From Pterois miles (taxonomy: Eukaryota > Chordata > Actinopteri > Perciformes > Scorpaenidae), in the NCBI GenBank assembly GCA_947000775.1, contig CAMQGK010000144.1:10767001-10831000 (forward strand): a DNA stretch of 64,000 bases, written 5' to 3'. The position numbers and the translations under genes were made by a program. Every line of letters starts with the position of its first letter. The stretch's first letter is position 1. A model generated the notes under the pieces. It was not told the DNA's origin and did no database searches. It worked only from the letters and a program-made list of their open reading frames with translations. Shown piece after piece: positions 48,711 through 59,850 of this stretch.

Positions 48711-48944
48711 TTGAAAAAAAGTCATAGTATAGTGTGTCGAAAAATTTCATGTTAAAAGTCAGAGTATAGTATGTCGACAAATTTCATAAAAAAAGTCATA
48801 CTATAGTATATCCAAAATTTTCATGAAAAAATTCACAGTATAGTTTTTGAAAAAAGTCATAGTATAGTATGTCGAAAACTTTCATGAAAAGAATCATAGT
48901 ATAGCATGTAGTAAAATTTCATGAATAAACTCATAGTATCGTAC

Positions 48945-51900
48945 GTCGAAAAATTTCATGAAAAAAGCCATAGAGTAGTATGTAGAAAAATCTCATGAAA
49001 AAAGTCATTGTATAGGATGTTGAAAAAAGTCATAGTATAATATGTTGATAATTTTCCTGAAAAGAGTCATAGTATAGCATATAGTAAAATTTCATGAATA
49101 AAGTCATAGTATCGTATGTCGAAAAATTTCATGAAAAAAGCCATAGAGTAGTATGTAGAAAAATCTGATGAAAAAAGTCATTGTATAGGATGTTGAAAAA
49201 AGTCATTGTATAGCATGTAGAACAATTTCATGAAAAAAGTCATAGTATGGTATGTTGAAAAATCTGATAAAAAAAAGTCATAGTATACTATGTTGAAAAA
49301 TTTCATGGTAAAAGTCATTATATAGTGTGTCGACAAATTTAATGAAAAAAGTCATAGTATAGAATGTCGAAAATTTTCATGAAAAAAGTCACAGTATAGT
49401 TTTTGAAAAAAGTCATAGTCTAGTATGTCGAAAGTTTTCTGGAAAAAAAGTCATAATATAGTATGTTGAAAAAAGTTATAGTATAGTATATAGAATATTT
49501 CATTATTTCATGAAAAAGTCATAGTATAGTATGTCGACAAATTTCATGAAAAAAGTCAAAGTCCAGTATTTCAAAACTTTTCATGAAAGAGTCATAGTAT
49601 AGTATGTTGAAAAAAGACATAGTATAGTATGTAGTAAAATTTCATGAAAAATGTCATGGTATAGCATGTTGAAAAATTTCATGAAAAAACTAAAGTATAG
49701 TATGTCAACAAATTTCACAAAAAAAGTCATAGTATAGTATGTCGAAAATTTTCATGAAAAAAGTCGTAGTATAGAATGTTGAAAAAAGTCATAGTATAGA
49801 TTGTAGAAAAATTTCATGAAAAAAGTCATCATGGAGTATGTCGAAAATTCTCTTGAAAAAAAGTCATAATATAGTATGTTGAAAAAAGTCATTGTATAGT
49901 ATGTAGAACAATTTCATGAAAAAAGTCATTGTATAGTATGTCGAAAATTTTCATGGAAAAAGTCATAGTATATCAAGTCGAAAAAATTTCATGTAAAAAG
50001 TCATAGTATACTATGTTGAAAAATTTCATGAAAAAAGTCAGTATATTATGTTGAAAAAAGTCATAGTATTGTATGTCGAAAAATTTCATGATAAAAGTCA
50101 TAGTATAGTATGTCAACAAATTTCATAGAAAAAGTAATAGTATAGTATGTCGAAAAATTTAATGAAAAAAGACATAGTATAGTATGTAGTAAAATTTCAT
50201 GAAAAATGTCATGGTATAGCATGTTGAAAAATTTCATGAAAAAACTAAAGTATAGTATGTCAACAAATTTCACAAAAAAGTCATAGTATAGTATGTCGAA
50301 AAATTTCATGAAAAAAGTCTTAGTATAGTATGTCGAAAAATTTCATGATAAAAGTCATAGTATAGTATGTTGAAAAATTTCATTTAAAAATTCAGTATAT
50401 TATGTTGAAAAAATTCATAGTATTGTATGTCGAAAAATTTCATGATAAAAGTCATAGTATAGTATGTCAACAAATTTCATACAAAAAGTAATAGTATAGT
50501 ATGTCGAAAATTTTCATGAAAAAAGTCTTAGTATAGTATGTCGAAAAATTTCATGAAAAAAGACATAGTATAGTATGTAGTAAAATTTCATGAAAAAAGT
50601 CATAGTATAGTATGTAGAAAATTTTCATGAAAAAAGTCATAGTATAGTATGTCGAAAAATTTCATGATAAAAGTCATAGTATAGTATGTTGAAAAAAGTT
50701 ATAGTATAGTATGTAGAATAATTTCATGAAAAAAGTCATAGTATAGTATGCTTAAAATTTTCATGAAAAAAGTTAGTATAGTATGTTGAAAAAAGTCATA
50801 GTATAGTGTGTCGAAAAATTTCATGATAAAAGTCATGGTATAGTATGTCGACAAATTTCATTAAAAAAGTCATAGTATAGTATGTTGAAAAAGTTATAGT
50901 ATAGTATGTAGAAAAATTTCATGAAAAAAGTCATTGTATAGTATGTCAAAACATTTCATGAAAAAAGTCAAAGTACAGTATTTCAAAACTTTTCATGAAA
51001 GAGTCATAGTATAGTATGTTGAAAAAAGTTATAGTATAGTATGTAGTAAAATTTCATGAAAGAAGTCAAGGTATAGTATGTAGAAAAATGTCATGATAAA
51101 AGTCATAGTATAGTGTGTCGAAAATTATCAGGGAAAAAGTCATAGTAAAGTATGTCGAAAATTTTCATGAAAAAAGTCATAGTATAGTATGTCGAAACAT
51201 TTAATGAAAAAAACTCAAAGTTCAGTATGTCAAAACTTTTCATGAATTCACGATTTCGACAAATTTCATGAAAAAGTCATAGTATAGTATGTCGAAAATT
51301 ATTATGAAAAAAGTCACAGTATAGTATGTTGAAGAAAGTCTTAGTATAGATTGTAGAAAAATGTCATGAAAAAAGTCATAGTATAGTATGTCGTAAATTT
51401 TCATGGAAAAAGTCATAGTATACTATGTTGAAAAATTTCATGTAAAAAGTCATAATGTAGAATGTCGAAAATTTTCATGAAAAAAGTCAGTATAGTATGT
51501 TGAAAAAAGTCAGAGTACAGTGTGTCGAAAAATTTCATGATAAAATTCATAGTATAGTATGTCGACAAATTTCATTAAAAAAAGTCATAGTATAGTATGT
51601 TGAAAAAGTTATAGTATAGTATGTCAAAACATTTCATGAAAAAAGTCAAAGTACAGTATTTCAAAACTTTTCATGAAAGAGTCATAGTATAGTATGTTGA
51701 AAAAAGTTATAGTATAGTATGTAGTAAAATTTCATGAAAGAAGTCATGGTATAGTATGTAGAAAAATGTCATGATAAAAGTCATAGTATAGTATGTTGAA
51801 AATTATCATGGAAAAAGTCATAGTAAAGTATGTTGAAAATTTTCATGAAAAAAGTCATAGTATAGTATGTCGAAAATTATCAGGGAAAAAGTCATAGTAA

Positions 51901-52075
51901 AGTATGTTGAAAATTTGCATGTAAAAAGTCATAGTATAGTATGTCGAAAATTATCATGAAAAAAGTCACAGTACAGTATGTTGAAGAAAGTCTTAGTATA
52001 GATTGTAGAAAAATTTCATGAAAAAGTCATAGTATAGTAGGTAGAAAAATTTCATGTAAAAAGTCATAACATAGG
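48945..52075. repeat. higher-order repeat, copy 1 (about 3.1 kb)
   Basis: It starts around GCCATAGAGTAGTATGTAGA (48968) and includes marker strings such as AGAATATTTCATTATTTCAT (about 49490) and CATGAATTCACGATTTCGAC (51241). All recur in the next block in the same order. Confidence 0.82.
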
Positions 52076-54880
52076 ATGTCGAAAAATTTCATGAAAAAAG
52101 CCATAGAGTAGTATGTAGAAAAATCTCATGAAAAAAGTCATTGTATAGGATGTTGAAAAAAGTCATAGTATAATATGTTGATAATTTTCCTGAAAAGAGT
52201 CATAGTATAGCATATAGTAAAATTTCATGAATAAAGTCATAGTATCGTACGTCGAAAAATTTCATGAAAAAAGCCATAGAGTAGTATGTAGAAAAATCTC
52301 ATGAAAAAGTCATTGTATAGGATGTTGAAAAAAGTTATTGTATAGCATGTAGAACAATTTCATGAAAAAAGTCATAGTATGGTATGTTGAAAATTTTTAT
52401 GAAAAAGGTCATAATATAGTATGATGAAAAAAGTCATAGTATGTTATGTCGAAAAATCTGATAAAAAAAAGTCATAGTATACTATGTTGAAAAATTTCAT
52501 GGTAAAAGTCATAATATAGTGTGTCGACAAATTTAATGAAAAAAGTCATAGTATAGAATGTCGAAAATTTTCATGAAAAAAGTCACAGTATAGTTTTTGA
52601 AAAAAGTCATAGTCTAGTATGTCGAAAGTTTTCTGGAAAAAAGTCATAATATAGTATGTTGAAAAAAGTTATAGTATAGTATATAGAATATTTCATTATT
52701 TCATGAAAAAGTCATAGTATAGTATGTCGACAAATTTCATGAAAAAAGTCAAAGTCCAGTATTTCAAAACTTTTCATGAAAGAGTCATAGTATAGTTTGT
52801 TGAAAAAAGACATAGTATAGTATGTAGTAAAATTTCATGAAAAATGTCATGGTATAGCATGTTGAAAAATTTCATGAAAAAACTAAAGTATAGTACGTCA
52901 ACAAATTTCACAAAAAAAGTCATAGTATAGTATGTCGAAAATTTTCATGAAAAAAGTCGTAGTATAGAATGTTGAAAAAAGTCATAGTATAGATTGTAGA
53001 AAAATTTCATGAAAAAAGTCATCATAGAGTATGTCGAAAATTCTCTTGAAAAAAGTCATAATATAGTATGTTGAAAAAAGTCATTGTATAGTATGTAGAA
53101 CAATTTCATGAAAAAAGTCATTGTATAGTATGTCGAAAATTTTCATGGAAAAAGTCATAGTATATCAAGTCGAAAAAATTTCATGTAAAAAGTCATAGTA
53201 TACTATGTTGAAAAATTTCATGAAAAAAGTCAGTATATTATGTTGAAAAAAGTCATAGTATTGTATGTCGAAAAATTTCATGATAAAAGTCATAGTATAG
53301 TATGTCAACAAATTTCATAGAAAAAGTAATAGTATAGTATGTCGAAAATTTTCATGAAAAAAGTCTTAGTATAGTATGTCGAAAAATTTCATGAAAAAAG
53401 ACATAGTATAGTATTTAGTAAAATTTCATGAAAAATGTCATGGTATAGCATGTTGAAAAATTTCATGAAAAAACTAAAGTATAGTATGTCAACAAATTTC
53501 ACAAAAAAGTCATAGTATAGTATGTCGAAAATTTTCATGATAAAAGTCATAGTATAGTATGTTGAAAAAAGTTATAGTATAGTATGTAGAATAATTTCAT
53601 GAAAAAAGTCATAGTATAGTATGCTTAAAATTTTCATGAAAAAAGTTAGTATAGTATGTTGAAAAAAGTCATAGTATAGTGTGTCGAAAAATTTCATGAT
53701 AAAAGTCATGGTATAGTATGTCGACAAATTTCATTAAAAAAGTCATAGTATAGTATGTTGAAAAAGTTATAGTATAGTATGTAGAAAAATTTCATGAAAA
53801 AAGTCATTGTATAGTATGTCAAAACATTTCATGAAAAAAGTCAAAGTACAATATTTCAAAACTTTTCATGAAAGAGTCATAGTATAGTATGTTGAAAAAA
53901 GTTATAGTATAGTATGTAGTAAAATTTCATGAAAGAAGTCATGGTATAGTATGCAGAAAAATGTCATGATAAAAGTCATAGTATAGTGTGTCGAAAATTA
54001 TCAGGGAAAAAGTCATAGTAAAGTATGTCGAAAATTTTCATGAAAAAAGTCATAGTATAGTATGTCGAAACATTTAATGAAAAAAACTCAAAGTTCAGTA
54101 TGTCAAAACTTTTCATGAATTCACGATTTCGACAAATTTCATGAAAAAGTCAGTATAGTATGTCGAAAATTATCATGAAAAAAGTCACAGTATAGTATGT
54201 TGAAGAAAGTCTTAGTATAGATTGTAGAAAAATGTCATGAAAAAAGTCATAGTATAGTATGTCGTAAATTTTCATGGAAAAAGTCATAGTATACTATGTT
54301 GAAAAATTTCATGTAAAAAGTCATAATGTAGAATGTCGAAAATTTTCATGAAAAAAGTCAGTATAGTATGTTGAAAAAAGTCAGAGTACAGTGTGTCGAA
54401 AAATTTCATGATAAAATTCATAGTATAGTATGTCGACAAATTTCATTAAAAAAGTCATAGTATAGTATGTTGAAAAAGTCATTGTATAGTATGTCAAAAC
54501 ATTTCATGAAAAAAGTCAAAGTACAGTATTTCAAAACTTTTCATGAAAGAGTCATAGTATAGTATGTTGAAAAAAGTTATAGTATAGTATGTAGTAAAAT
54601 TTCATGAAAGAAGTCATGGTATAGTATGTAGAAAAATGTCATGATAAAAGTCATAGTATAGTATGTTGAAAATTATCAGGGAAAAAGTCATAGTAAAGTA
54701 TGTTGAAAATTTGCATGAAAAAAGTCATAGTAAAGTATGTCGAAAATTATCATGAAAAAAGTCACAGTATAGTATGTTGAAGAAAGTCTTAGTATAGATT
54801 GTAGAAAAATTTCATGAATAAGTCATAGTATAGTAGGTAGAAAAATTTCATGTAAAAAGTCATAATATAGGATGTCGAAA
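52076..54880. repeat. higher-order repeat, copy 2 (about 2.8 kb)
   Basis: It has the same ordered markers as 48945-52075, at 52100, about 52684 and 54113. The offset shrinks from about 3.13-3.19 kb to about 2.87 kb across the unit. A deletion of roughly 0.3 kb in this copy, or a gain in copy 1 near 50160-50680, is therefore implied. Confidence 0.82.
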
Positions 54881-55079
54881 AATTTCATGAAAAAAGTCAG
54901 TATAGTATGTTGAAAAAAGTCTTGGTATAGTGTGTCGAAAAATTTCATGAAAAAAGTCAAAGTACAGTATTTCAAAACTTTTCATGAAAGAGTCATAGTA
55001 TAGTATGTTGCAAAAAGTCATAGTATAGTATGTCGAAAATTTTCATGGAAAAAGTCATAGTATAGTATGTCGAAAATTT

Positions 55080-57330
55080 TCATGAAAAAAGTCATAGTAT
55101 AGTATGTTGAAGAAAGTCATCATATAGATTGTAGAAAAATTTCATGAAAAAAGTCATCGTCTAGTATGTCGTAACATTTCATGAAAAAAGTCAAAGTGCA
55201 GTATTTCAAAACTTTTCATTAAAGAGTCATCGTATAGTATGTTGAAAAAAAGTCATAGTATAGTATGCAGTAAAATTTCATGAAAAAAGTCATAGTATAG
55301 TGTGTCGAAAAATTTCGTGATAAAGGTCATAGTATAGTATGTCGATAAATGTCATTAAAAAAGTCATAGTATAGTATGTCGATAAATTTCATGAAAAAAG
55401 TCATAGTATAGATTGTAGAAAAATTTCAGGAAAAAAGTCATAGTATAGTATGTCAAAAACTTTCATGGAAAAAGTCAAAGTATAGTATGTCGATAAATTT
55501 CATAAAAAATGTCATAGTATAGTTTGTCGAAAATTGTCATGAAAAAAGTCATAGTATAGTATGTCGATAAATTTCATGAAAAAAGTCATAGTATAGTATG
55601 TCGATAAATTTCATGAAAAAAGTCATAGTATAGTATGTCGAAAATTTTCATGAAAAAAGTCATAGTATAGTATGTCGAAAATTTTCATGGAAAAAGTCAT
55701 AGTATAGTATGTCAAAAAATTTCATGAAAAAAGTCATAGTATAGTATGTCGATAAATTTCATAAAAAATGTCATAGTATAGTTTGTCGAAAATTGTCATG
55801 AAAAAAGTCAGTCATAGTATGTCGAAAATTTTCATGAAAAAATCATAGTATAGTTTTTGAAAAAAGTCATAGTATAAAGTATGTAGAAAAATTTCATGAA
55901 AAAAGTCATAGTATAGTATGTTGAAAAATTTCATGAAAAAAGTCAGTATAGTATGTTGAAAAAAGTCATAGTATAGTGTGTCGAAAAATTTCATGATAAA
56001 AGTCAAAGTACAGGATTTCAAAACTTTTCATGAAAGAGTTGTAGTATAGTATGTTGCAAGAAGTCATAGTATAGATTGTAGAAAAATTTCATGAAAAAAG
56101 TCATCGTATGGTATGTCAAAAATTTTCATGAAAAAAGTCATAATTTACTATGCCGATGATGACAAAAGTCATAGTATCGTATGTCGAAAACTTTCATGAA
56201 AAAAGTCAAAGTATAGTAAGTCGATAAATTTCATTTAAAAAAGTCATAGTATAGTATGTCGAAAATTTTCATGGAAAAAGTCATAGTATAGTATGTCGAA
56301 AATTTTCATGGAAAAAGTCATGGTATAGTATGTCGAAAATTTTCATGAAAAAAGTCAGTCATAGTATGTCGAAAATTTTCATGAAAAAATCATAGTATAG
56401 TTTTTGAAAAAAGTCATAGTATAAAGTATGTAGAAAAATTTCATGAAAAAAGTCATAGTATAGTATGTTGAAAAATTTCATGAAAAAAGTCAGTATAGTA
56501 TGTTGAAAAAAGTCATAGTATAGTATGTCGAAAATTTTCATGAAAAAAGTCATAGGAAAGTATGTTGAAGAAAGTCATAGTATAGATTGTAGAAAAATTT
56601 CAGGAAAAAAGTCATAGTATAGTATGTCAAAAACTTTCATGGAAAAAGTCAAAGTATAGTATGTCGATAAATTTCATAAAAAATGTCATATATAGTATGT
56701 CGAAAATTTTCATGAAAAAAGTCATAGTATAGTATGTCGATAAATTTCATGAAAAAAGTCATAGTATAGTATGTTGAAGAAAGTCATCATATAGATTGTA
56801 GAAAAATTTCATGAAAAAAGTCATCGTCTAGTATGTCGTAACATTTCATGAAAAAAGTCAAAGTGCAGTATTTCAAAACTTTTCATTAAAGAGTCATCGT
56901 ATAGTATGTTGAAAAAAGTCATAGTATAGTATGCAGTAAAATTTCATGAAAAAAGTCATAGTATAGTGTGTCGAAAAATTTCGTGATAAAGGTCATAGTA
57001 TAGTATGCCGATAAATGTCATTAAAATAGTCATAGTATAGTATGTCGATAAATTTCATGAAAAAAGTCATAGTATAGATTGTAGAAAAATTTCAGGAAAA
57101 AAGTCATAGTATAGTATGTCAAAAACTTTCATGGAAAAAGTCAAAGTATAGTATGTCGATAAATTTCATGAAAAATGTCATAGTATAGTATGTCGAAAAT
57201 TGTCATGAAAAAAGTCATAGTATAGTATGTCGATAAATTTCATGAAAAAAGTCATAGTATAGTATGTCGAAAATTTTCATGAAAAAAGTCAGTATAGTAT
57301 GTTGAAAAAAGTCATAGTATAGTGTGTCGA
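55080..57330. repeat. 1.67-kb higher-order duplication within the array
   Basis: AGAAAGTCATCATATAG is at 55111 and 56778 (offset 1667), followed in both by GTCATCGTCTAGTATGTCGT and GCAGTATTTCAAAACTTTTC. A smaller 548-bp duplication lies inside (AGTCAGTCATAGTATGTCGA at 55806 and 56354). Confidence 0.8.
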
Positions 57331-58750
57331 AAAATTTCATGATAAAAGTCATAGTACAGTTTGTCGACAAATTTGATGAAAAAAGTCATTGTATAGTATG
57401 TTGAAAAAAGTTATAGTATAGTATGTAGAAAAATTTCATGAAAAAAGTCATTGTGTAGTATGTTTAAACATTTCACGGAAAAAGTCATAGTATAGTATGT
57501 CAAAAATTTTCATGAAAAAAGTCATATTATAGTTTTTGAAAAAAGTCATAGTATAGTATGTAAAAAAATTTCATGAAAAAAGTAATGGTATAGTCTGTCG
57601 AAAAATTTCATGATAAAAGTCATAGTATAGTACGTCAACAAATTTCATGAAAAAAGTCATAGTATAGTATGTCGAAAATTTTCATGAAAAAAAGTCATAG
57701 TATAGATTTTCATGAAAAAGTCATAATTTACTATGCCGATGATGAAAAAAGTCATAGTATCTTATGTCGAAAACTTTCATGAAAAAAGTCAAAGTATAGT
57801 ATGTCGATAAATTTCATTAAAAAAAAGTCATAGTATAGTATGTCGAAAATTGTCATGAAAAAAGTCATAGTATAGTATGTCGAAAATTTTCATGGAAAAA
57901 GTCATAGTATATCATGTCGAAAAATTTCATGAAAAAAGTCATAGTACACTATGTTGAAAAATTACATGTAAAAAGTCATAGTATAGCATGTCGAAAATTT
58001 TCATGAAAAAAGTCAGTATAGTATGTTGAAAAAGTCATAGTATAGTATGTAGTAAATTTTTCATGGAAAAAGACATAGTATAGTATGTTGAAAATTGTCA
58101 TGAAAAAAGTCATAGTTTATGTTGCAAATTCTCTGGAAAAAGTCATCGTAAAGTATGTCGAAACATTTCATGAAAAAAGTCAAAGTACAGTATTTCAAAA
58201 CATTTCATGAAAGAGTCATAGTATAGTATGTTGAAAAAAGACATAGTATAGTATGTAGTAAAATTTTATGAAAAGTCATGGTATGATATGTCGAAAATTT
58301 TTATGGAAAAAGTTATAGTATAGTATTTCGAAAAAATTCTTGATAAAAGTCATAGTATACTATGTTGAAAAATTTCATGAAAAAGTCATGGTATAGTATG
58401 TTGAAAATTTTCATGAAAAAAGTCATAATATAGTATGTTGAAAAAAGGTATAGTATAATATGTCGAAAAATTTCATGAAAAAAGTCATAGTATAGTATGT
58501 CGAAAATTTTCTGGAAAAAAGTCATAGTATAGTATGTTGAAAAAAGGTATAGTATAGTATGTCGAAAAATTTCATGAAAAAAGTCAAAGTACAGTATGTC
58601 AAAACTTTTCATGAAAGAGTAATAGTATAGTATCTTGAAAAAAGTCATAGTATAGTATGTAGTAAAATTTCACGAAAAAAGTCATAGTATAGTGTGTCGA
58701 AAAATTTCACGAAAAAAGTCATAGTATAGTTTATAGAAAGGTATAGTATA

Positions 58751-59126
58751 ATCCATCCATCCATCGTCAACCACTTATCCCGTTAGGGGTCACGGGGGGG
58801 CTGGAGCTGATCCCAGCTGGCATTGGGTGAAGGCGGGGTTCACCCTGGACAGGTCGCCAGTCCATCGCAGGGCACATAGAGACAGACAACATAGAGACAG
58901 ACAACCATTCACGCTCTCATTCACACCTACGGGCAATTTAGAGTCATCAATTAACCTAAATTGCATGTCTTTGGACTGTGGGAGGAAGCCGGAGTACCCG
59001 GAGAAAACCCACGCTTGCACGGGGAGAACATGCAAACTCCACACAGAAGAGTCCCAAGCCGGATTCGAACATGCGACCCTCTTGCTGTGAGGCGAGAGTG
59101 CTAACCACTGCACCACCGTGCAGCCC
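58751..59126. mobile_element. CCATCC-type interspersed element inserted in the array
   Basis: It begins ATCCATCCATCCATCGTCAA. It contains GGACTGTGGGAGGAAGCCGG and GAACATGCAAACTCCACACA. It ends CACTGCACCACCGTGCAGCCC. This is a very common teleost dispersed repeat. It is flanked by GGTATAGTATA on both sides (58740-58750 and 59127-59137), an 11-bp direct repeat that reads as a target duplication, with the caution that the target itself is repetitive. Confidence 0.85.
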
Positions 59127-59273
59127 GGTATAGTATAGTATGTCGAAACATTTCATGAAAAAAGTCAAAGTACAGTATGTCAAAACTTTTCATGAAAGAG
59201 TCATAGTATAGTATGTTGAAAAAAGTCATTGTACAGTATGTAGCAAAATTTCATGAAAAGAGTCATAGTATAG

Positions 59274-59354
59274 TCCATCCATCGTCAACCGCTTGTCCCG
59301 TTAGGGGTCGCAGGGGGGCTGGAGCCGATCCCAGCTGGCATAAAAAAAAAAAAA
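59274..59354. mobile_element. truncated second copy of the CCATCC-type element
   Basis: The first about 68 bp of the element (CCATCCATCGTCAACCGCTT ... CCCAGCTGGCAT) are followed by 13 A residues and then array units. The match stops at CAGCTGGCAT, the position that in the full copy is followed by TGGGTGAAGG. Confidence 0.8.
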
Positions 59355-59410
59355 GTCATAGTATAGTATAGTATGTCAAAAAAGAGATGTTGTATAGTAT
59401 GCCAAAAATT

Positions 59411-59744
59411 GTTGCCGGTGTGATATGGTTAAATTTTTCAGTTTTACTTAAGATTCTTGATGCAGCGTTTTGAACCATTTGAAGGTTTTTGGTACTAGGA
59501 CGAGGCAGACCTAATAGCAAAACATTACAGTTGGATGATACAATTGCATGGATTATAGTCTTTTAGTAATGTTGCATAGGTGAAAGAAGGTGATCTTTGT
59601 GATCTTTAATGTGCTGATCAAAAGACAGAGTTGAATCGAACGGAACGCCAAGATTCTTAACTGTCACACTCTGGGATATCACAAATCTGTCTTTATAGGC
59701 ACAAACAGCTGGGTGTCATCAGCTTAACAGTGGAAATTAATATA
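59411..59744 (-). pseudogene. L2-type LINE reverse transcriptase fragment
   Basis: On the minus strand: INFHC*ADDTQLFVPIKTD, the YADD catalytic box of a non-LTR reverse transcriptase with its Tyr codon mutated to a stop. After an internal deletion it continues VTVKNLGVPFDSTLSFDQHI, then LPRPSTKNLQMVQNAASRIL and HITPAT. This order matches L2-clade RT thumb sequence. Frames are interrupted and the ends truncated. Array units flank both sides (up to 59410 and from about 59757). Confidence 0.85.
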
Positions 59745-59850
59745 TTGAAATTAATGGGAAAAAAGTCACATTATAGTATGTTGAAAAAATGCTAGAAAAA
59801 AAGTTCTAGTATTGTATGTTGAAAAAAGTTGCAGAATAGACAGAAAAAAA

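Larger units (their letters stand above)
43671..59850. repeat. about 16-kb AT-rich satellite array, 37-bp and 25-bp units
   Basis: Hundreds of head-to-tail units share the core GTCATAGTATAGTATGTCGA. The long unit (37 bp) adds an A-rich segment around the perfect palindrome TTTCATGAAA and a closing A run. The short unit (25 bp) lacks the palindrome. By length, roughly 400-500 units are present. Units at the left edge (43671-44600) are mostly short and very diverged; the interior is more uniform. The array contains nested higher-order duplications and three transposon insertions near its right end. Minus-strand frames such as FFMKFFDILYYDFF are by-products of the periodicity. Confidence 0.97.

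Noticed and set aside
50061..58648. Minus-strand FFMKFFDILYYDFF-type repeat proteins in the satellite array
   Set aside because: 37 bp is not a multiple of three, so the frames drift and break. Several frames are equally open and there is no start or regulatory context. They are a by-product of periodicity.
43671..59850. CRISPR array
   Set aside because: Units are contiguous and degenerate with no unique spacers, and the locus is clearly vertebrate nuclear DNA.
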